The position numbers and the translations under genes are program-made. 64,000 nucleotides of DNA from Platanthera guangdongensis (taxonomy: Eukaryota > Streptophyta > Magnoliopsida > Asparagales > Orchidaceae): assembly GCA_039583875.1 (NCBI GenBank), contig CM077153.1, positions 111,720,568 through 111,784,567 of the forward strand, read 5' to 3'. Every line of letters starts with the position of its first letter. Position 1 is the first letter of the stretch. Shown piece after piece: positions 33,541 through 44,450 of the stretch. The notes under the pieces were generated by a model. It did not search any database, was not told where the DNA came from, and was given only the letters and a program-made list of their open reading frames with translations.

Positions 33541-33925
33541 CGATTGACGATTTCTGATCGACGATTTCGGCTCGACTTTCCGTTCTATGATTCTCCAGCA
33601 GCTCGACGATTTTTGCTCGACGATTTCAGCTCGACTTTCCGTTCGACGATTCTCCAGCAGCTCGACGATTTCGGCTCGACAAACCCGCGCTCGACGATCT
33701 TCCCGCTCGACGATCGTCGAACTCATCTTTCTGCTCGACGATCGTCAAACCGCCGACACGCCCAGAGTCACGCCGTGACTTGGGGCGTGACTTTCTCCAC
33801 CTGGCTGACAAAGACTCGCGCTCTACGATCTTGCCGCACGACGATCGTCGAACTCGATCTTGCCGCTCGACGATCGTCGAACTCGATCTTCCCGCTCGAC
33901 GATTGTTCAACTCGACAAGACCCGG
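33541..33925. repeat. Palindrome cluster TCGACGATCGTCGA
   Basis: The perfect 14-base palindrome or its half (CTCGACGATTTC) recurs about a dozen times, partly as ~31-base tandem units (33827-33920). CpG-rich compared with its AT-rich surroundings. Confidence 0.8.
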
Positions 33926-35897
33926 TGATAGCTCAAAGACCCGCACCAGATCCACCTTCTTGACACGACCATCATCACGCCCGTGACATGGGGCGTGAAC
34001 AACGCAAGACTGACACGTGTGCAGCCCGAAGTCAACTTTGCCATCAAATCGCCGGCCGCCATCGCAAACTGTAGTGACATGCCCGCCGACACGCCCGTGT
34101 CGGAGGGCGTGTACTTTGATTGTTTTTGCCTATTTAAACCAGCTTGCTGGATGTAATCCTGTTCCTTTTTTGAACCATTTTGTATAGCAGTTATACTGCT
34201 CGGATGAGTCCAAATGCTATGTAAGGGAAATTTCTCCCCCTCTCCTTTATTTTCTTAGCTATGGAATCTTCGTTTTTAGCTTAATAAAATTGTAGATTTT
34301 TTCTCTTTTTATTGATTTGTACTTCAACTATGTGGCTACTCTTATGCAATCTTATTTCTTTCTTTGTTTTAACTTTGTTTTCATTCTCTTTTAAAAGGGT
34401 GTGTGTGTGTATGAGATTAGTTTTCTTGCTTTTATATTTAGTTATGTTCAGTTAGTTTTGTTAAACTTAGGATTTTATAGCATTATTTTTCATTCCTATA
34501 AATCGATAAAAATGTTTTTAAAGTGTTTTCTTTTTTCACTAACTTAGATTTTCTTGTTTAGGTTGTTTAACTTTTTCGTTCTTTTTACTTTATTTACATT
34601 TTTTAGCATTTTTATCAATTTATAGCAATGATTATATAGCCGTCTTAATTTTTCATGAACTTGCATTTTCATTTTATTTTTTTCTCCGTTTAATTTTTTT
34701 CGTCTTCTTTTTACGCATTTCTACCGCATTCTAGCAGTAGAAATGTATTTATTTTCATTTTCCGAGAACTTGTAATTTGCGTTTATTTGCAAACTTTTTC
34801 GCTCGTTTAATTTTTATTTTCACTTTTTACGCATTTCTACCGCATTCTAGTGGTAGAAATGCAGTCGTTTTAATTTTTTGATAACTTAGTTTTTTTACAT
34901 TTATGTCATGTGCACATTTATTTCCGCCTACTCGTTAAGAGTTAAATGACGCTTTGCTTTATTTCATTCAGTAGAGTGTGTGAGTTTTCACTTTCCTGCA
35001 GTGTGTGTGTGTGTTTTTACTTTATGTCGAGAGTGTGTGTGCGTGAGTTTTACTTTATGTCGAGAGTGTGTGTACGTGAGTTTTATTTTATGTAGAGTGT
35101 GTGCGTGCGTTGCATTTATTTTGTCCTACTCGTTTGAGTAGGACTCGCTTTCATTTCTCCTGCCCACGCATTTGCGCCGGGACTCGCACTTTACTGCGTT
35201 CCTTTCAGTCCTACTCGTTTGAGTAGGACTTGCAATTTACTGTTTTATTTCCTGGTTTATTTTCCTGCTTTCATTTTATCGCTTTCATTTACTGCTTTCT
35301 TTATTGCTTTCACCGCTGCCGTCCCCATTCCTATGTGTGGCTAACCGTTCTTAGCCCTCAGTATCGAAGAGCATTGGGACATATAAAATAGCTTTAAATA
35401 ATTAAAGATCCTTACTTTCTAATTAATTAAAATTACTTAAGGTTTGCCTAGGGTTTACGACGCGTAGGACCACATAATCGATGTGTGTGTCCTATTTTCG
35501 TAGTACATATGCTAGCTAGCCGAGAGGCCGTGCATATGGACCGGTCACAACTTGGCAAAGAGAGTTCCGCACTAACCCTCGAGAGAGGAGGCGCGCCAAC
35601 TCTACCGGATTGGGTTCCCACCCAATAGCGGGGTTCTTAGCGTAATGCGGACGTTAAGAGGAATCCTTCGTCGGATGAGAGCCCAGTCGAATAGTCTTAG
35701 CGTTCAGGTGAGCGATAGCCCTATAGCTAGGTGAGCTCATTTTAGTGGAACCTCCACGGCCAAGTCTCCGTCTTAATTGATTTGAAAATTAGGATCACTG
35801 TTTATTCAAAGTTTATATTAGTTCAAATTTTATTTGATTCCGTCGCGCTAAGCTCATCATCAGCTTCCCCTTTAATGCTTTAATTTTCTGTCATTTT

Positions 35898-35900
<3 letters not shown>

Positions 35901-35984
<84 letters not shown>
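35901..35984. repeat. (TA)42 microsatellite
   Basis: 84 bases of uninterrupted TA inside the solo LTR. Confidence 0.95.
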
Positions 35985-35989
<5 letters not shown>

Positions 35990-36281
35990 GACAAGTTACG
36001 TATCGGTAAAATAATAGACCCCTCCAGGGAAGAGTAGAAATAATTGAACCGACCCCGAGAACAATACGACCTTGATATTCCACCCGGAATATCTTGTACT
36101 ACTCACGATAGGTGCACTTGCCTCCTTTCGTTAAAACCCGATTACAACTTTTTTATATCCAAAATAAATAAATACGCGCGCCCCATTTTCTAAATAAAAA
36201 AAACCACTTCCGCTTTACTTAAATAAAACCGCCGGGTCGCCGTGTGACCGTAAGTATTATTGGAGTTTTAGCACGCTATCA

Positions 36282-36830
36282 CCAGACAATTCCAGAAGTT
36301 CTTGAAGAAAAAGCACTAGAGAGGCAGGCCCTCCTCCTCCTGTCATCCTAAGGATGACTACTACAAGGGCAGGAGAAAATCCTCTAAGGAGGACATGTAT
36401 GGTTCCAAATCTAGTAAACACGTTTCCTCTAACATGACTTGCTATCATTACAGAATACCTGGGCATGTGATAGCTGACTGCCCAGTTAAAAGGAAGGAAT
36501 ATGGTGAGAAAAAGGATCACCAGAAAAAGACAAGAACAAGAAATCCCTCATTGCCAAAAAGCAAAATATCTAAACTGACTCCTCCTCATCAGAGTCAGAA
36601 GAAGAAGAATCCTACATTGGGTTGTACTCTACTGAAGAAGGAGATGTTGAAGCTTACTGCATCAATAGGCAGGCTGCTTTAGAAGAAGAAGCTAAGGAGG
36701 TGCATCCTGCTGTCAGGATTAAAGACAAGACCCCAATATCACAATCAGATGGTGATTCAGAGGTGGATTCTGAAGAAGATAGCTGCTGCCTTGGGCTGAT
36801 GGCCAAGTTAGATGTAGAAATCATCTAGGA
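36282..36830 (+). pseudogene. gag: Element G gag, zinc-knuckle part (broken)
   Basis: Continuation of gag after the solo LTR. The zinc knuckle reads CYHYRIPGHVIADC, with Tyr in place of the second Cys. A Lys-rich and then acidic region follows, to a stop at 36826-36828, with one frameshift near 36600. Confidence 0.65.
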
Positions 36831-37894
36831 TCAGCTTGGTCCAAGCAAGGTAAATTCTATCACTAGCTCTGCTTGTTCAGATTATGAATCTGTTCCAGAT
36901 TCCTGTACCTCTGTACTCCAAGCCTAGTACAGTGTTGCCCTTGATAGACACTTTCTCCTCCCAAAAGGGAAAGAAAGGGTTCAGATTCAAGGGAAGGATA
37001 AGAGCTGCTAATTCCATTGGAAAGGACAAAGCTCAAGTGGAGCCACTGTCCTCTAAGGCTCCTGTTAAGTTCAATTAAGTGCAATTTCCTTCAAACAGCC
37101 ATGACAATGAGAGTATTTATGGTCTCTGGAATCATGCTAAACCATCTAGTTTGAACAAAGATGTTTCACAAAATGGCGGCTTTTACATCAAAGGTGCTAG
37201 TGCCCATGAGAAAATACAAATGGCTATTCAGAATGAATTATAGGACCATAGGAAAGCTATTTATCAAAGAGCTGGTTTGGCATGGGCCTAAGTCTATATG
37301 AACTAAGGAGGGTATCTGCTCTGCATGCTAAAAGAGAAAACAGACTAAGACCTCCTTCAAGAGCATTGGCTCCAAACATTCAGTGAGATCCTTATACCTC
37401 TTGCATATGGATCTGTTTGGTCATATGCCAATTCAAAGTCTAGGTAGGAAAGTCTACACTCTTGTGGTTGTTGATGACTTTCCAGATTTGTCTGGGTGTT
37501 CTTTCTAAGGAAGAACTCTGAAACCCCTGATGTCTTTCAGACATTTGTCAGGCAAATTCAGAATGAATTCAACAGCACTGTGGTCAAAAATAGAATTGAC
37601 AGTGGGACTGACTTTCAGTCTGATTGCATGGCAAGGTTCTGTGAAGAGCAAGTAATTCATCAAGAATTTTCCTCTCCTACAACACCCCAGCAAAATGGAA
37701 TTACTGAGAGGAATAATAGGACTCTCATAGAGGCTGGTAGAACTTTATTAAGTGACTTATCCCTCCCAGAATACTTCTGTGCTGAAGCAGTTAACACTGC
37801 ATGCTATGTCCTTAATAGGGCTTCTATCACCAAAAGCAAAAAGAAGACTATATGAGATCTTGAAGGGCAGAAAACCAAACCTAAACTATTTCAG
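36831..37894 (+). pseudogene. pol: Element G integrase (broken, cut by element B)
   Basis: After decayed protease/linker sequence, the integrase core is clear: LLHMDLFGHMP, VVVDDFS, DSGTDFQS and PQQNGITERNNRTLIEAGRT (the D, D and E positions are visible). Frame breaks occur near 37490 and a TGA near 37853. It ends at TTCAG (37890-37894), where element B starts. Confidence 0.78.
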
Positions 37895-38070
37895 TGTTAA
37901 GCACAGAATCTGCGACCAGTTCACACATCTTGCAAGACCGGGTGGCCTGTGACTTCTAGCCGCCACACAGGTCAATTTGGCTGGTTGCCAAATAAGTCGA
38001 GCGGTCTGCATACCAAGCCATCGTTAGTACCGGCCCTGCTTAGTGACAAGTCCAAGGCCTTGACCCTCAG
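37895..38070 (+). repeat. Element B 5' LTR, first part
   Basis: TGTTAAGCACAGAATCTGCG..., aligning with the start of the F LTR. It ends in CTCAG (38066-38070), the left target duplication of element A. Confidence 0.88.
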
Positions 38071-38833
38071 TGTTGATGCATGAAAACACAGAGGGGTCAA
38101 GCACCACCAGCTAACGGTTCGAACACCGGGGAATAAGGAAGACTGCGAGTAGCGATCTACTAAGCGGATGAGGGCTGGAAGAAGAGCAGGGCCGTGAACC
38201 ACGGCAACAACAGACTTCGCCCGTCGCGGCCTGAATGCCTCTCTTGCCACGGGCTTTCCCTTGACTGAAGAAGAATTTGGTTACAAGTGAGGAAAAGGTT
38301 AATAAGAGCAGAGCGAGGTTGAGTCCGCAAGGCACAGGATTCGAGTCCGCAAGGCACAGGATTCGAGTCCACAGCCTGTAACAAGTAGGCTCCTGGGTCC
38401 GAGTCAGCGTGCCTTGGGTGCACCACCTCCCCCCTATTTATAGGATAGGGGGCCTGCCCAAACGGGCAGGGCTAAAATAACCGGCTGCCCGGGGTACAGG
38501 AGAACCGGGCAGCGGTGACGGGAAGCAAAAAGAAAGAACACGCCAGTCCGCGCAGAAGGGGCGGACTGGGCTCGCGGACTAGAGCCTCCACTGCTGCTGG
38601 GCGCGCCCGCTGGAGGGCGGCGTCCTGGGCGGACGAGACATTGCGTCCGCCGCTGTAGAACCTGATACCTCAAACGCTGGCGGACTGAGCGGACAGGTAC
38701 TTGCGTCCGCTGCTGGGGTACCATGGTCCAATTGGGGACCTTGCCGGACTGGGCGGACTGATAAATCGCGTCCGCGCCTGTTGAAAGGGGGGCTTTGGAG
38801 TCTTGTAGTATGCTGCGGTCTGAGGGGTTAACA
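38071..38833 (-). repeat. Element A 3' LTR (left)
   Basis: 763 bases, TGTTGATGCATG ... GGTTAACA on the + strand. A minus-strand TATAAATAG lies at 38434-38442, next to a CCTGCCC/GGGCAGG inverted repeat. A 22-base segment around 38331-38374 (GAGTCCGCAAGGCACAGG core) occurs twice, once in the other LTR. Dense in GCGGAC/GTCCGC words. Confidence 0.95.
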
Positions 38834-38878
38834 TAATCCCCGCACATTTTTAAGTTTCCAGAAAACTTCGAAAATGTT
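38834..38878 (-). promoter_or_regulatory. Element A polypurine-tract candidate and conserved inverted repeat
   Basis: In element orientation: CGAAGTTTTCTGGAAACTT, then GTGCGGGGATTA against the LTR. Shared with D, C and F. Confidence 0.6.
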
Positions 38879-38922
38879 TTCTTAACCACCGAGTCTGCAC
38901 GCCTCGAAAATGCCGCCAACGC

Positions 38923-38930
38923 TATAAATA
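38923..38930 (+). promoter_or_regulatory. TATA box of aORF1 in element A
   Basis: TATAAATA, 92 bases upstream of the aORF1 ATG and 90 bases inside the LTR; it points away from the LTR on the + strand. Confidence 0.65.
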
Positions 38931-39014
38931 TCGCTGGAGGGCCTGGAACTGTTGAGAACCTCGATCGATACGGGGCGCTACTCACCACTTGCGGTCTCCA
39001 CTTTCCAGTCCGGC

Positions 39015-40980
39015 ATGGCAAGGCTTGGAGCTTTCTTCTCTAGTCTCACTGCAAAGGGCGACCCAGCACTGGCAACGCCTATGAGGACCAAGAAGATAGT
39101 AAAGAGGTCGACAAGAAAAGATCCTGTCCGCCCCACAGGAGAGATTTCCCAGAGCCAGAAGCCTGCGGAGAAAGAAGTCCGCCACGCCGACATATCTGCT
39201 CGCGATGCAGTCGACGCCGAACCATTGAGAAGTGAGAAGATGGTGACGTCGGATTCCGCCCCTTCTCAGAAAACTGCAACGTCGGCGGACACCACTGGCG
39301 AACACATTGAGGCTGACGTATCTTCCCCCAATGCCCCGGTGCAAATCGTTGACTTGGACGAAGAAGACCGGCGGACTGAGGTAGAGGACGACGCGCCCTC
39401 AAAGTCATTGTCTACTGTGAATCCTGAACCTGTCAGCGAAAACTAGCCCGAATTAGGGGGGTCCGCCGCGGATTCTGCTGAGAAAGCTGCCAAGAGGAGG
39501 AAGAGGAAGAGGGACGGAGCGACCATCGCAGAGCGGGTTGAGAAGAAGCTGCGCGCCATGAAGGAGAAGAATATCTCCAAGCGGACTGGGGATGCGGACT
39601 TACAACACAGGCCGCGCGACAAATAAGTTCCAGACAGCGACCTGGTTACTCTGGTGGCCCAAATCCAGGGAGATAATTCCCTCTCAACGGTCAGTCTATC
39701 CACGGATGAGATACTAGATTCCATAGACGTCGATCGACTTGATTTAATCAACGAATCCTTGCTGGTTGTACTGCAGCAATCTGAGGCGGAGACTACTTGA
39801 GATAAGGATGACGAACTCCCTTCCTTGTCCGCTGCGGAGGAAGAGGAAAGAGAGAGACTGAAGGAGAAGATAGAGGAGCAAAAGAAACAAATCGTTGCTC
39901 ATGTTGCTGTGGTCGGGGCAGCCTCAAAGCAAGTCGCGGCGGACAAAGCCGCTGAGGACCTGCGGATTGCTGCAGAGCTGATGCGGTCAGGTAAACTTCA
40001 ACCGGCGTCTAAATATTTTCAGCATAAGTGGCTTTACAGGTCACCGCCGCGGACGTCAAGACCCATCAGAATCATCACCGAGACGGACGATATTGTGGTT
40101 TCAACAAGTCCGGCTGCTGAAAATAGAGCGAAGGTCCATCGCGAATGGAAGAAGCGGTTAAGCGCCTTTGTCCCAGAGCGGGCAAGGCGGCCAATCATCT
40201 TCGATAGTTGGCAACTCGCTGCTGCTATGTCTAAAAGTGATTTTTCATCCTTTCTTTTCGTCCGCCGCGAACTGCCTTTTGAATGTGCAGTTGACTTTGT
40301 TTGTTGCAGGTAGAAGGTCGCCACCGGGCTCCATCGAGAGTGGTGAGTTCGTGGTAACGCCGAATACAGGTGGTGACGTGGTCTCGCCTATAGAATCCGC
40401 GAGGGATGAGCCGCCCAGCCTGAATATGATTAAAGAGTTCGAGAAGAAATTTGAAGCTGAAATGCAGTGTGTCAAAGCTGAGTTAGAGAAATCAGAGGAG
40501 CGTGAAAGAGCGTCCGCTGCGCGTGAGAAAGCGTCCGCGGAACGCGAGAAGGCCCTAAAAGACCAGATCGCCAGCATCTCGCGGGCACTGGAGAGGTCTG
40601 AAAGGGAGAAGAAGAGGCTCGCGGATGACGTCCGATTCTACAAAGGCAAGCACTTGGCTTTAGTGCGTGAAGGAAAGGAGAAGCGGACTGCTGAGGTCGC
40701 AGAGCAGAGGCCGCGAGCGCCAGATCGCGCTGCTCCGGAGATCGCTGCACCGGCAGGCGTCCAACAGCCCGCGGATGAGGAGCAGAGGCCGGTGGCGGAG
40801 CCAATGGTGCCTCTCAGCCGGATAGATCGGGAGGCTGCTCACATGCACCGGACCATAAATGTCATTCATCATCATCTCTACCGTGTGTACAGCGAAATTC
40901 TCCAGATAAGCGATCAAGCGGCTCATCTATGCAGAGACAGGGCAGAAAGGCCGGCGCGGACCGACAACAGGGACCGCTGA
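39015..40980 (+). pseudogene. Element A antisense gene 1 (aORF1), coiled-coil protein with three stops
   Basis: From ATG 39015 (MARLGAFFSS). In order: a basic N-terminus with KKIVKRSTRKD; an acidic middle; RRKRKRDG (nuclear-signal-like); SLSTDEILDSIDVDRLDLIN; a coil (ERERLKEKIEEQKKQI); WLYRSPP and RIITETDDIVVS blocks; then a second long coil (40430-40680, ERASAAREKASAEREKAL); and a tail REAAHMHRTINVIHHH to the stop at 40978-40980. Stops occur near 39444, 39627 and 39798. The frame changes at about 40310, where TTTGTTTGTTGCAG precedes the next open frame, so an intron is possible but its donor is unclear. Not assigned to a known family. Confidence 0.7.
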
Positions 40981-41430
40981 GTCCGCAATGCCTTGAGCTT
41001 TTATTTGCTTAATTGTATAATTATTTGGGATAATTGTGCTCCAAGCAGTGCTGTTGTAAAATGAACTCTATTTGATCTGTGCGGACTCAGATTGTATATC
41101 CGCGAATTATATAGCTTAAAACCTTGTGATGTGGCGAATTGCGCGGACTAATGCTGTGTCCGCTTCCCGTTATTTAACCTGCAGGTTGGCAATACTGCGA
41201 ACTAAGCGGATTGAAAATGTATCCACACCTTGTGATCTGCTGGGAGAAGAATCGCGATCTGAGCGGACGACAAATCGTGTCGGCCATGACCTTTACTTTG
41301 AGTTTTCCTTGGCATGTAAATCTGTGTTGGTATCCGCGTAAATTGTTTGGCTGTTTTAACTTTTTGCGGACTATGCGGATTGGATTTGCGAGCTCTGCGG
41401 CCTGGTCAAAAAGTTGTCAGACTCTTTCGC
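40981..41430. other. Element A intergenic region aORF1-aORF2
   Basis: Noncoding, dense in TGCGGACT and TCCGCG words. It holds the presumed promoter of aORF2. Confidence 0.6.
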
Positions 41431-41440
41431 TATAAATAGG
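41431..41440 (+). promoter_or_regulatory. TATA box of aORF2 in element A
   Basis: TATAAATAGG, 71 bases upstream of the aORF2 ATG. The equivalent box is present in D, C and F. Confidence 0.7.
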
Positions 41441-41501
41441 GCCTTTTGCTTTCTCTTATGCAGGAAACTGTTGAAGTGCAAGGAATCCTGCAGCCTGCAA
41501 A

Positions 41502-43349
41502 ATGGTGTCCGCGCGGACTGATGCTGCTGTCGCCATCCATTCTGCGGACCACAGGAAATGCACATTGACAGAGGCCGACTTGGTCGCCTTTGTCGAAAAG
41601 AAGATGGCGGACTCAAACATCCTTGTCCGCCTTCCCTCCCATCAGGAAAGATTGAACTTCTCAACTGCGACCCAGATCGCCATTCCTGTTGACCATTTCG
41701 ACAGCGGATTCAAGTTTCCGCTTTTATGGGAACTCGCTACGATCTTCGAGCACTATGGAATGGTGCCTGGCCAGCTCGCACCAAATACACTCGCTGCGAT
41801 CTGCAGCTTTGTCTCTTATTTGCGATCTGAAAAGATTGCTTTCTCAATGAATATCTTCCGAAAGATATTTTCTGTCCGCTCAATCACCGCTTCCGGAGGC
41901 CGCCCTTATAAGGGGGTCATATACTTCTACTGTAGGGGAATGAAGGTTGTGGGTCTCCCCAACAAGATCCACAACTGGACCTCAAGGTTCCTGATTTTCG
42001 AGGGTGATCTAGGGTTCGCGCAAACCTATCCGCAGGTGCGCGCGGACTCCGCCTTCAAAAGCGTGCAGCTGGATGGCCTTGAGTCCGCCATTATCGAGTT
42101 CCTGGCCAATGCTAGGCTCGACATCGAGCACTATATTCCGCTGCTGGCGAGCTTAGCGGACGTCATGCTCGAGGAGAGTAAGTAGCTTCCGAACTCAGCT
42201 TTTGCATCCGCTGCGACCTTGGTGTTTAACCCATTTTCTTTTTGCAGCGACCTTGGCGGTGCCCGCTAACTTGCCGCAGACGCCCAACGGCTTCACTCCT
42301 ACACAAAAAGAAAAGAAAGAAGCAGTCGCCAGAAAGAGGAAGGAGGAAGGGGATCCCGCAACGGACTACTCTTCCTCAGAAAGTTTCTCAATGAGCAGGT
42401 TCGGCATCAGCCAGAAGGACCTCAGGGGGAACCCCATGGTCCATTGGCACAGCAAAAACAAACACGTCCGCCTGTCCACCGCGCTTCCTTCGTGGAAGAG
42501 TCCGCGGATATCACGCCATGCTCATGTCGCAATCTCCGCGCTTTACGGAAAGCGCAACCTAAGCGACCTCAAGAAGGTGTCCTCCGCCGACCTCCCTCTG
42601 CTAGCCTCTCAGGCCTCTGCGAACAGCGCGGTGACAAATCATTATGTTGCCACTCTGGCCAGAGACCTGCTGAGGCAGAATGAACAACTTCAAAAGGATA
42701 ATGAAGCGCTAAAAGAAAGGAATGTGCGATTGGGAAAAAAGGTCGCTCCGCAAAATGAAGAGCTGGGGGTGAGTTGAATTCGCTGCGGCCTTGATTTTCT
42801 ATCCGCCGCTATCCGTCTAATTTACTTTTGTTCGCGCAGGTCGCCTATGACTTGGAAAACAGCAACTTCCAGTACGCCATGCACCCCTTCGTAAAGGAGA
42901 CCGTCGAGGTCGCCATTGAGCGACTTGTCCGCGACGGCTTCATCAAGGAAGGAGTGGCTGGCGTCCCTTTTTTGGAAATCTTCCCTGAGTTGGCTCCGCA
43001 GGTCGCTGCGATGGAGAGGGCCAACAAAGGCAAAGATATTATTGAGGAAGAAGGCGAAGAAGAAGAAGAAGAAGAAACCGAAGAAGAAGAAGATGGAGAC
43101 GGAGGGCAAGGCGAAGAGCCAAACGTCAAGGAGACAGCGGACAACGCTGCCTCAAGCCAGCGAGTAGAGGAGCTGTCCGCGGAGTCCGACTCTTCTGCAT
43201 CCTCTTCTGATACCGGGAGCTCGCATAGCGGGTCCGCCTCGAGTACAGGATCGGACAGCAGCGGGAGCGGCTCCGAGGGCTACTCTCCAGAAGTTGACAT
43301 TGTTGGTGACAGCCCTGCACCTCCAGAGAAGAAGCAAAGGAACATATAG
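41502..43349 (+). CDS. Element A antisense gene 2 (aORF2): intact three-exon gene, PF04195-like protein
   Basis: Exons 41502-42177, 42248-42768 and 42840-43349; introns of 70 and 71 bases have GTAAGT and GTGAGT donors and TTTTTGCAG and CGCGCAG acceptors. Joined, they give 568 codons without a stop. Exon 1 resembles the 'putative gypsy type transposon' family: IAIPVDHFDSGFKFPLLWEL, GQLAPNTLAAICSFVSYL and LPNKIHNWTSRFLIFEGDLG. Exon 2 has a basic KEKKEAVARKRKEEG stretch, a HVRLSTALPSW block and a HAHVAISALYGKRNLSDLKK block, then a short coil. Exon 3 ends in a Glu-rich tract and a Ser-rich tail. Introns rely on in-frame joining and on the same exons in D. Molecular function is unknown; the basic and acidic tracts suggest a nuclear protein (inference). 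Confidence 0.82.
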
Positions 43350-43849
43350 AATGATGTATTTTATCTTTTTTGGTTTTTGTAAAAAGTGGCGGACGCAATA
43401 TTGCAGTCCGCCGAACATATAGAATGATGTAAACAATTTTTGATGAAATAGAAAAAGGATATTTTTGGCATGTGTGCTTTCTGCAATGTTCTCTTTCCAC
43501 GTTCACCGCACTGACACTTAGCAGTCCGCACGTCATGCTGATAAGTTTGAGCTTTTTATCTTGCTGATTAAAGAATATTATTGTCCGTCGGAATAAGAAA
43601 TTGCCAGGCGGACTCTGTTGAGTTTTAATTGCAGTCCGCACAATACGTCATTTTTTGCTGATGAGAGAATCCATCTTATTAACCCATTCAACATTAGCCT
43701 TTAAAAATGACAAGAACAGACGGCTGATAACAAAGCCAGGTGGTACTTCATTGAGTTCTAGTAGAGTCCGCATTTCTCTTTATTAATCAAATTATAACAT
43801 GAAAACCATTCTGCGGACTGAGCGGATACAGAAGACCAACCCGCTCATT
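43350..43849 (+). other. 3' region of element A aORF2
   Basis: AT-rich stretch with TGATGTATTTTATC and later GATGAAATAGAAAAAGG, which could serve polyadenylation. No other coding sequence. ATAGAATGATGTA occurs twice (43346 and 43420), flanking a GTCCGC/GCGGAC pair. Confidence 0.5.
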
Positions 43850-44450
43850 GTAGAAATGATCTATATAGTCCGTGGTTTCAAGAAAAGTGTCGGACTGAGC
43901 GGATATAGAAAACCAGTCCGCCAAAGATAGAATCTATAAATTCATCCAAGGAAATTGGCGGACTGCGCGGATAGATAAGACCAGTCCGCCAAAGATAGAA
44001 ATGACCCATAGCGATAAAGATAATCAGTCCACTCATAATACAAGAAATGATTTATAGCTTGCGACCAGGTGGGCATGTGAGCCAGAGCGGCATACTTTCC
44101 TCACCGGGCCACATGCTATAAAATCAACCCAAGCCGGCGGACTGAGCGTACACAGAAATCCAATCCGCTCATAATAGGAGAAATGATCTATAGCTTGCGA
44201 CCAGGTGGGCAGGTGAGCCAGAGCGGCATACTTTCCTCGCCGGGCTACAAGCTATAAAATCAACCCAACAGGCTGACTGAGCGGACACAGAAAACCAGTC
44301 CGCACATAAAAGAAGAAATGACCTATAGCTTGCGACCAGGTGGGCAGGTGAGCCGGAGCGGCATACTTTCCTCACCGGGCTACAAGCTATAGGACCACCC
44401 AAACAGGCGGACTGAGCGGATAGAGAAAACCAGTCCGCACATAATTCCCT
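43850..44450. repeat. ~136-bp tandem repeats of element A
   Basis: Three good units start at 44053, 44189 and 44324 (on TATAGCTTGCGACCAGG), preceded by degenerate ones with GCGGACTG/CAGTCCGC only. Each unit has the TATAGCTTG ... CAAGCTATA and GCGGACTG ... CAGTCCGC inverted repeats found in D. Confidence 0.88.

Larger units (their letters stand above)
33280..36281 (+). mobile_element. Athila-like solo LTR (3.0 kb) inside G gag
   Basis: TGATGAATTG ... GCACGCTATCA, 3002 bases, flanked by CCAGG (33275-33279) and CCAGA (36282-36286): a 5-bp target duplication with one change. The TGATGA start, intron-like 5' part ending TTATTTTTCAG, and the 3' end with GACCCCTCCAGGGAAGAG and AGGTGCACTTGCCTCC are Athila-like. 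No coding region is supported. The 33420-34110 part is rich in CGTGAC/GTCACG words. Confidence 0.75.
29923..37894 (+). mobile_element. Element G: SIRE-like Ty1/copia element, split and truncated
   Basis: A long 5' LTR, a tRNA-iMet-like primer site, gag, an inserted Athila-like solo LTR (33280-36281), the zinc knuckle and part of integrase. Element B is inserted in integrase at 37895; no RT or 3' LTR is seen in the window. Confidence 0.75.

Noticed and set aside
33544..33963. Overlapping ORFs on both strands rich in Arg, Ser and Asp
   Set aside because: They follow from the palindrome cluster, which keeps several frames open; no protein family resemblance.
35880..36083. ORF over the TA repeat
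   Set aside because: Encodes only Tyr-Ile repeats from (TA)42.
40034..40926. Minus-strand ORFs opposite aORF1 of element A
   Set aside because: Shadows of the coiled-coil coding sequence; not conserved in element D.
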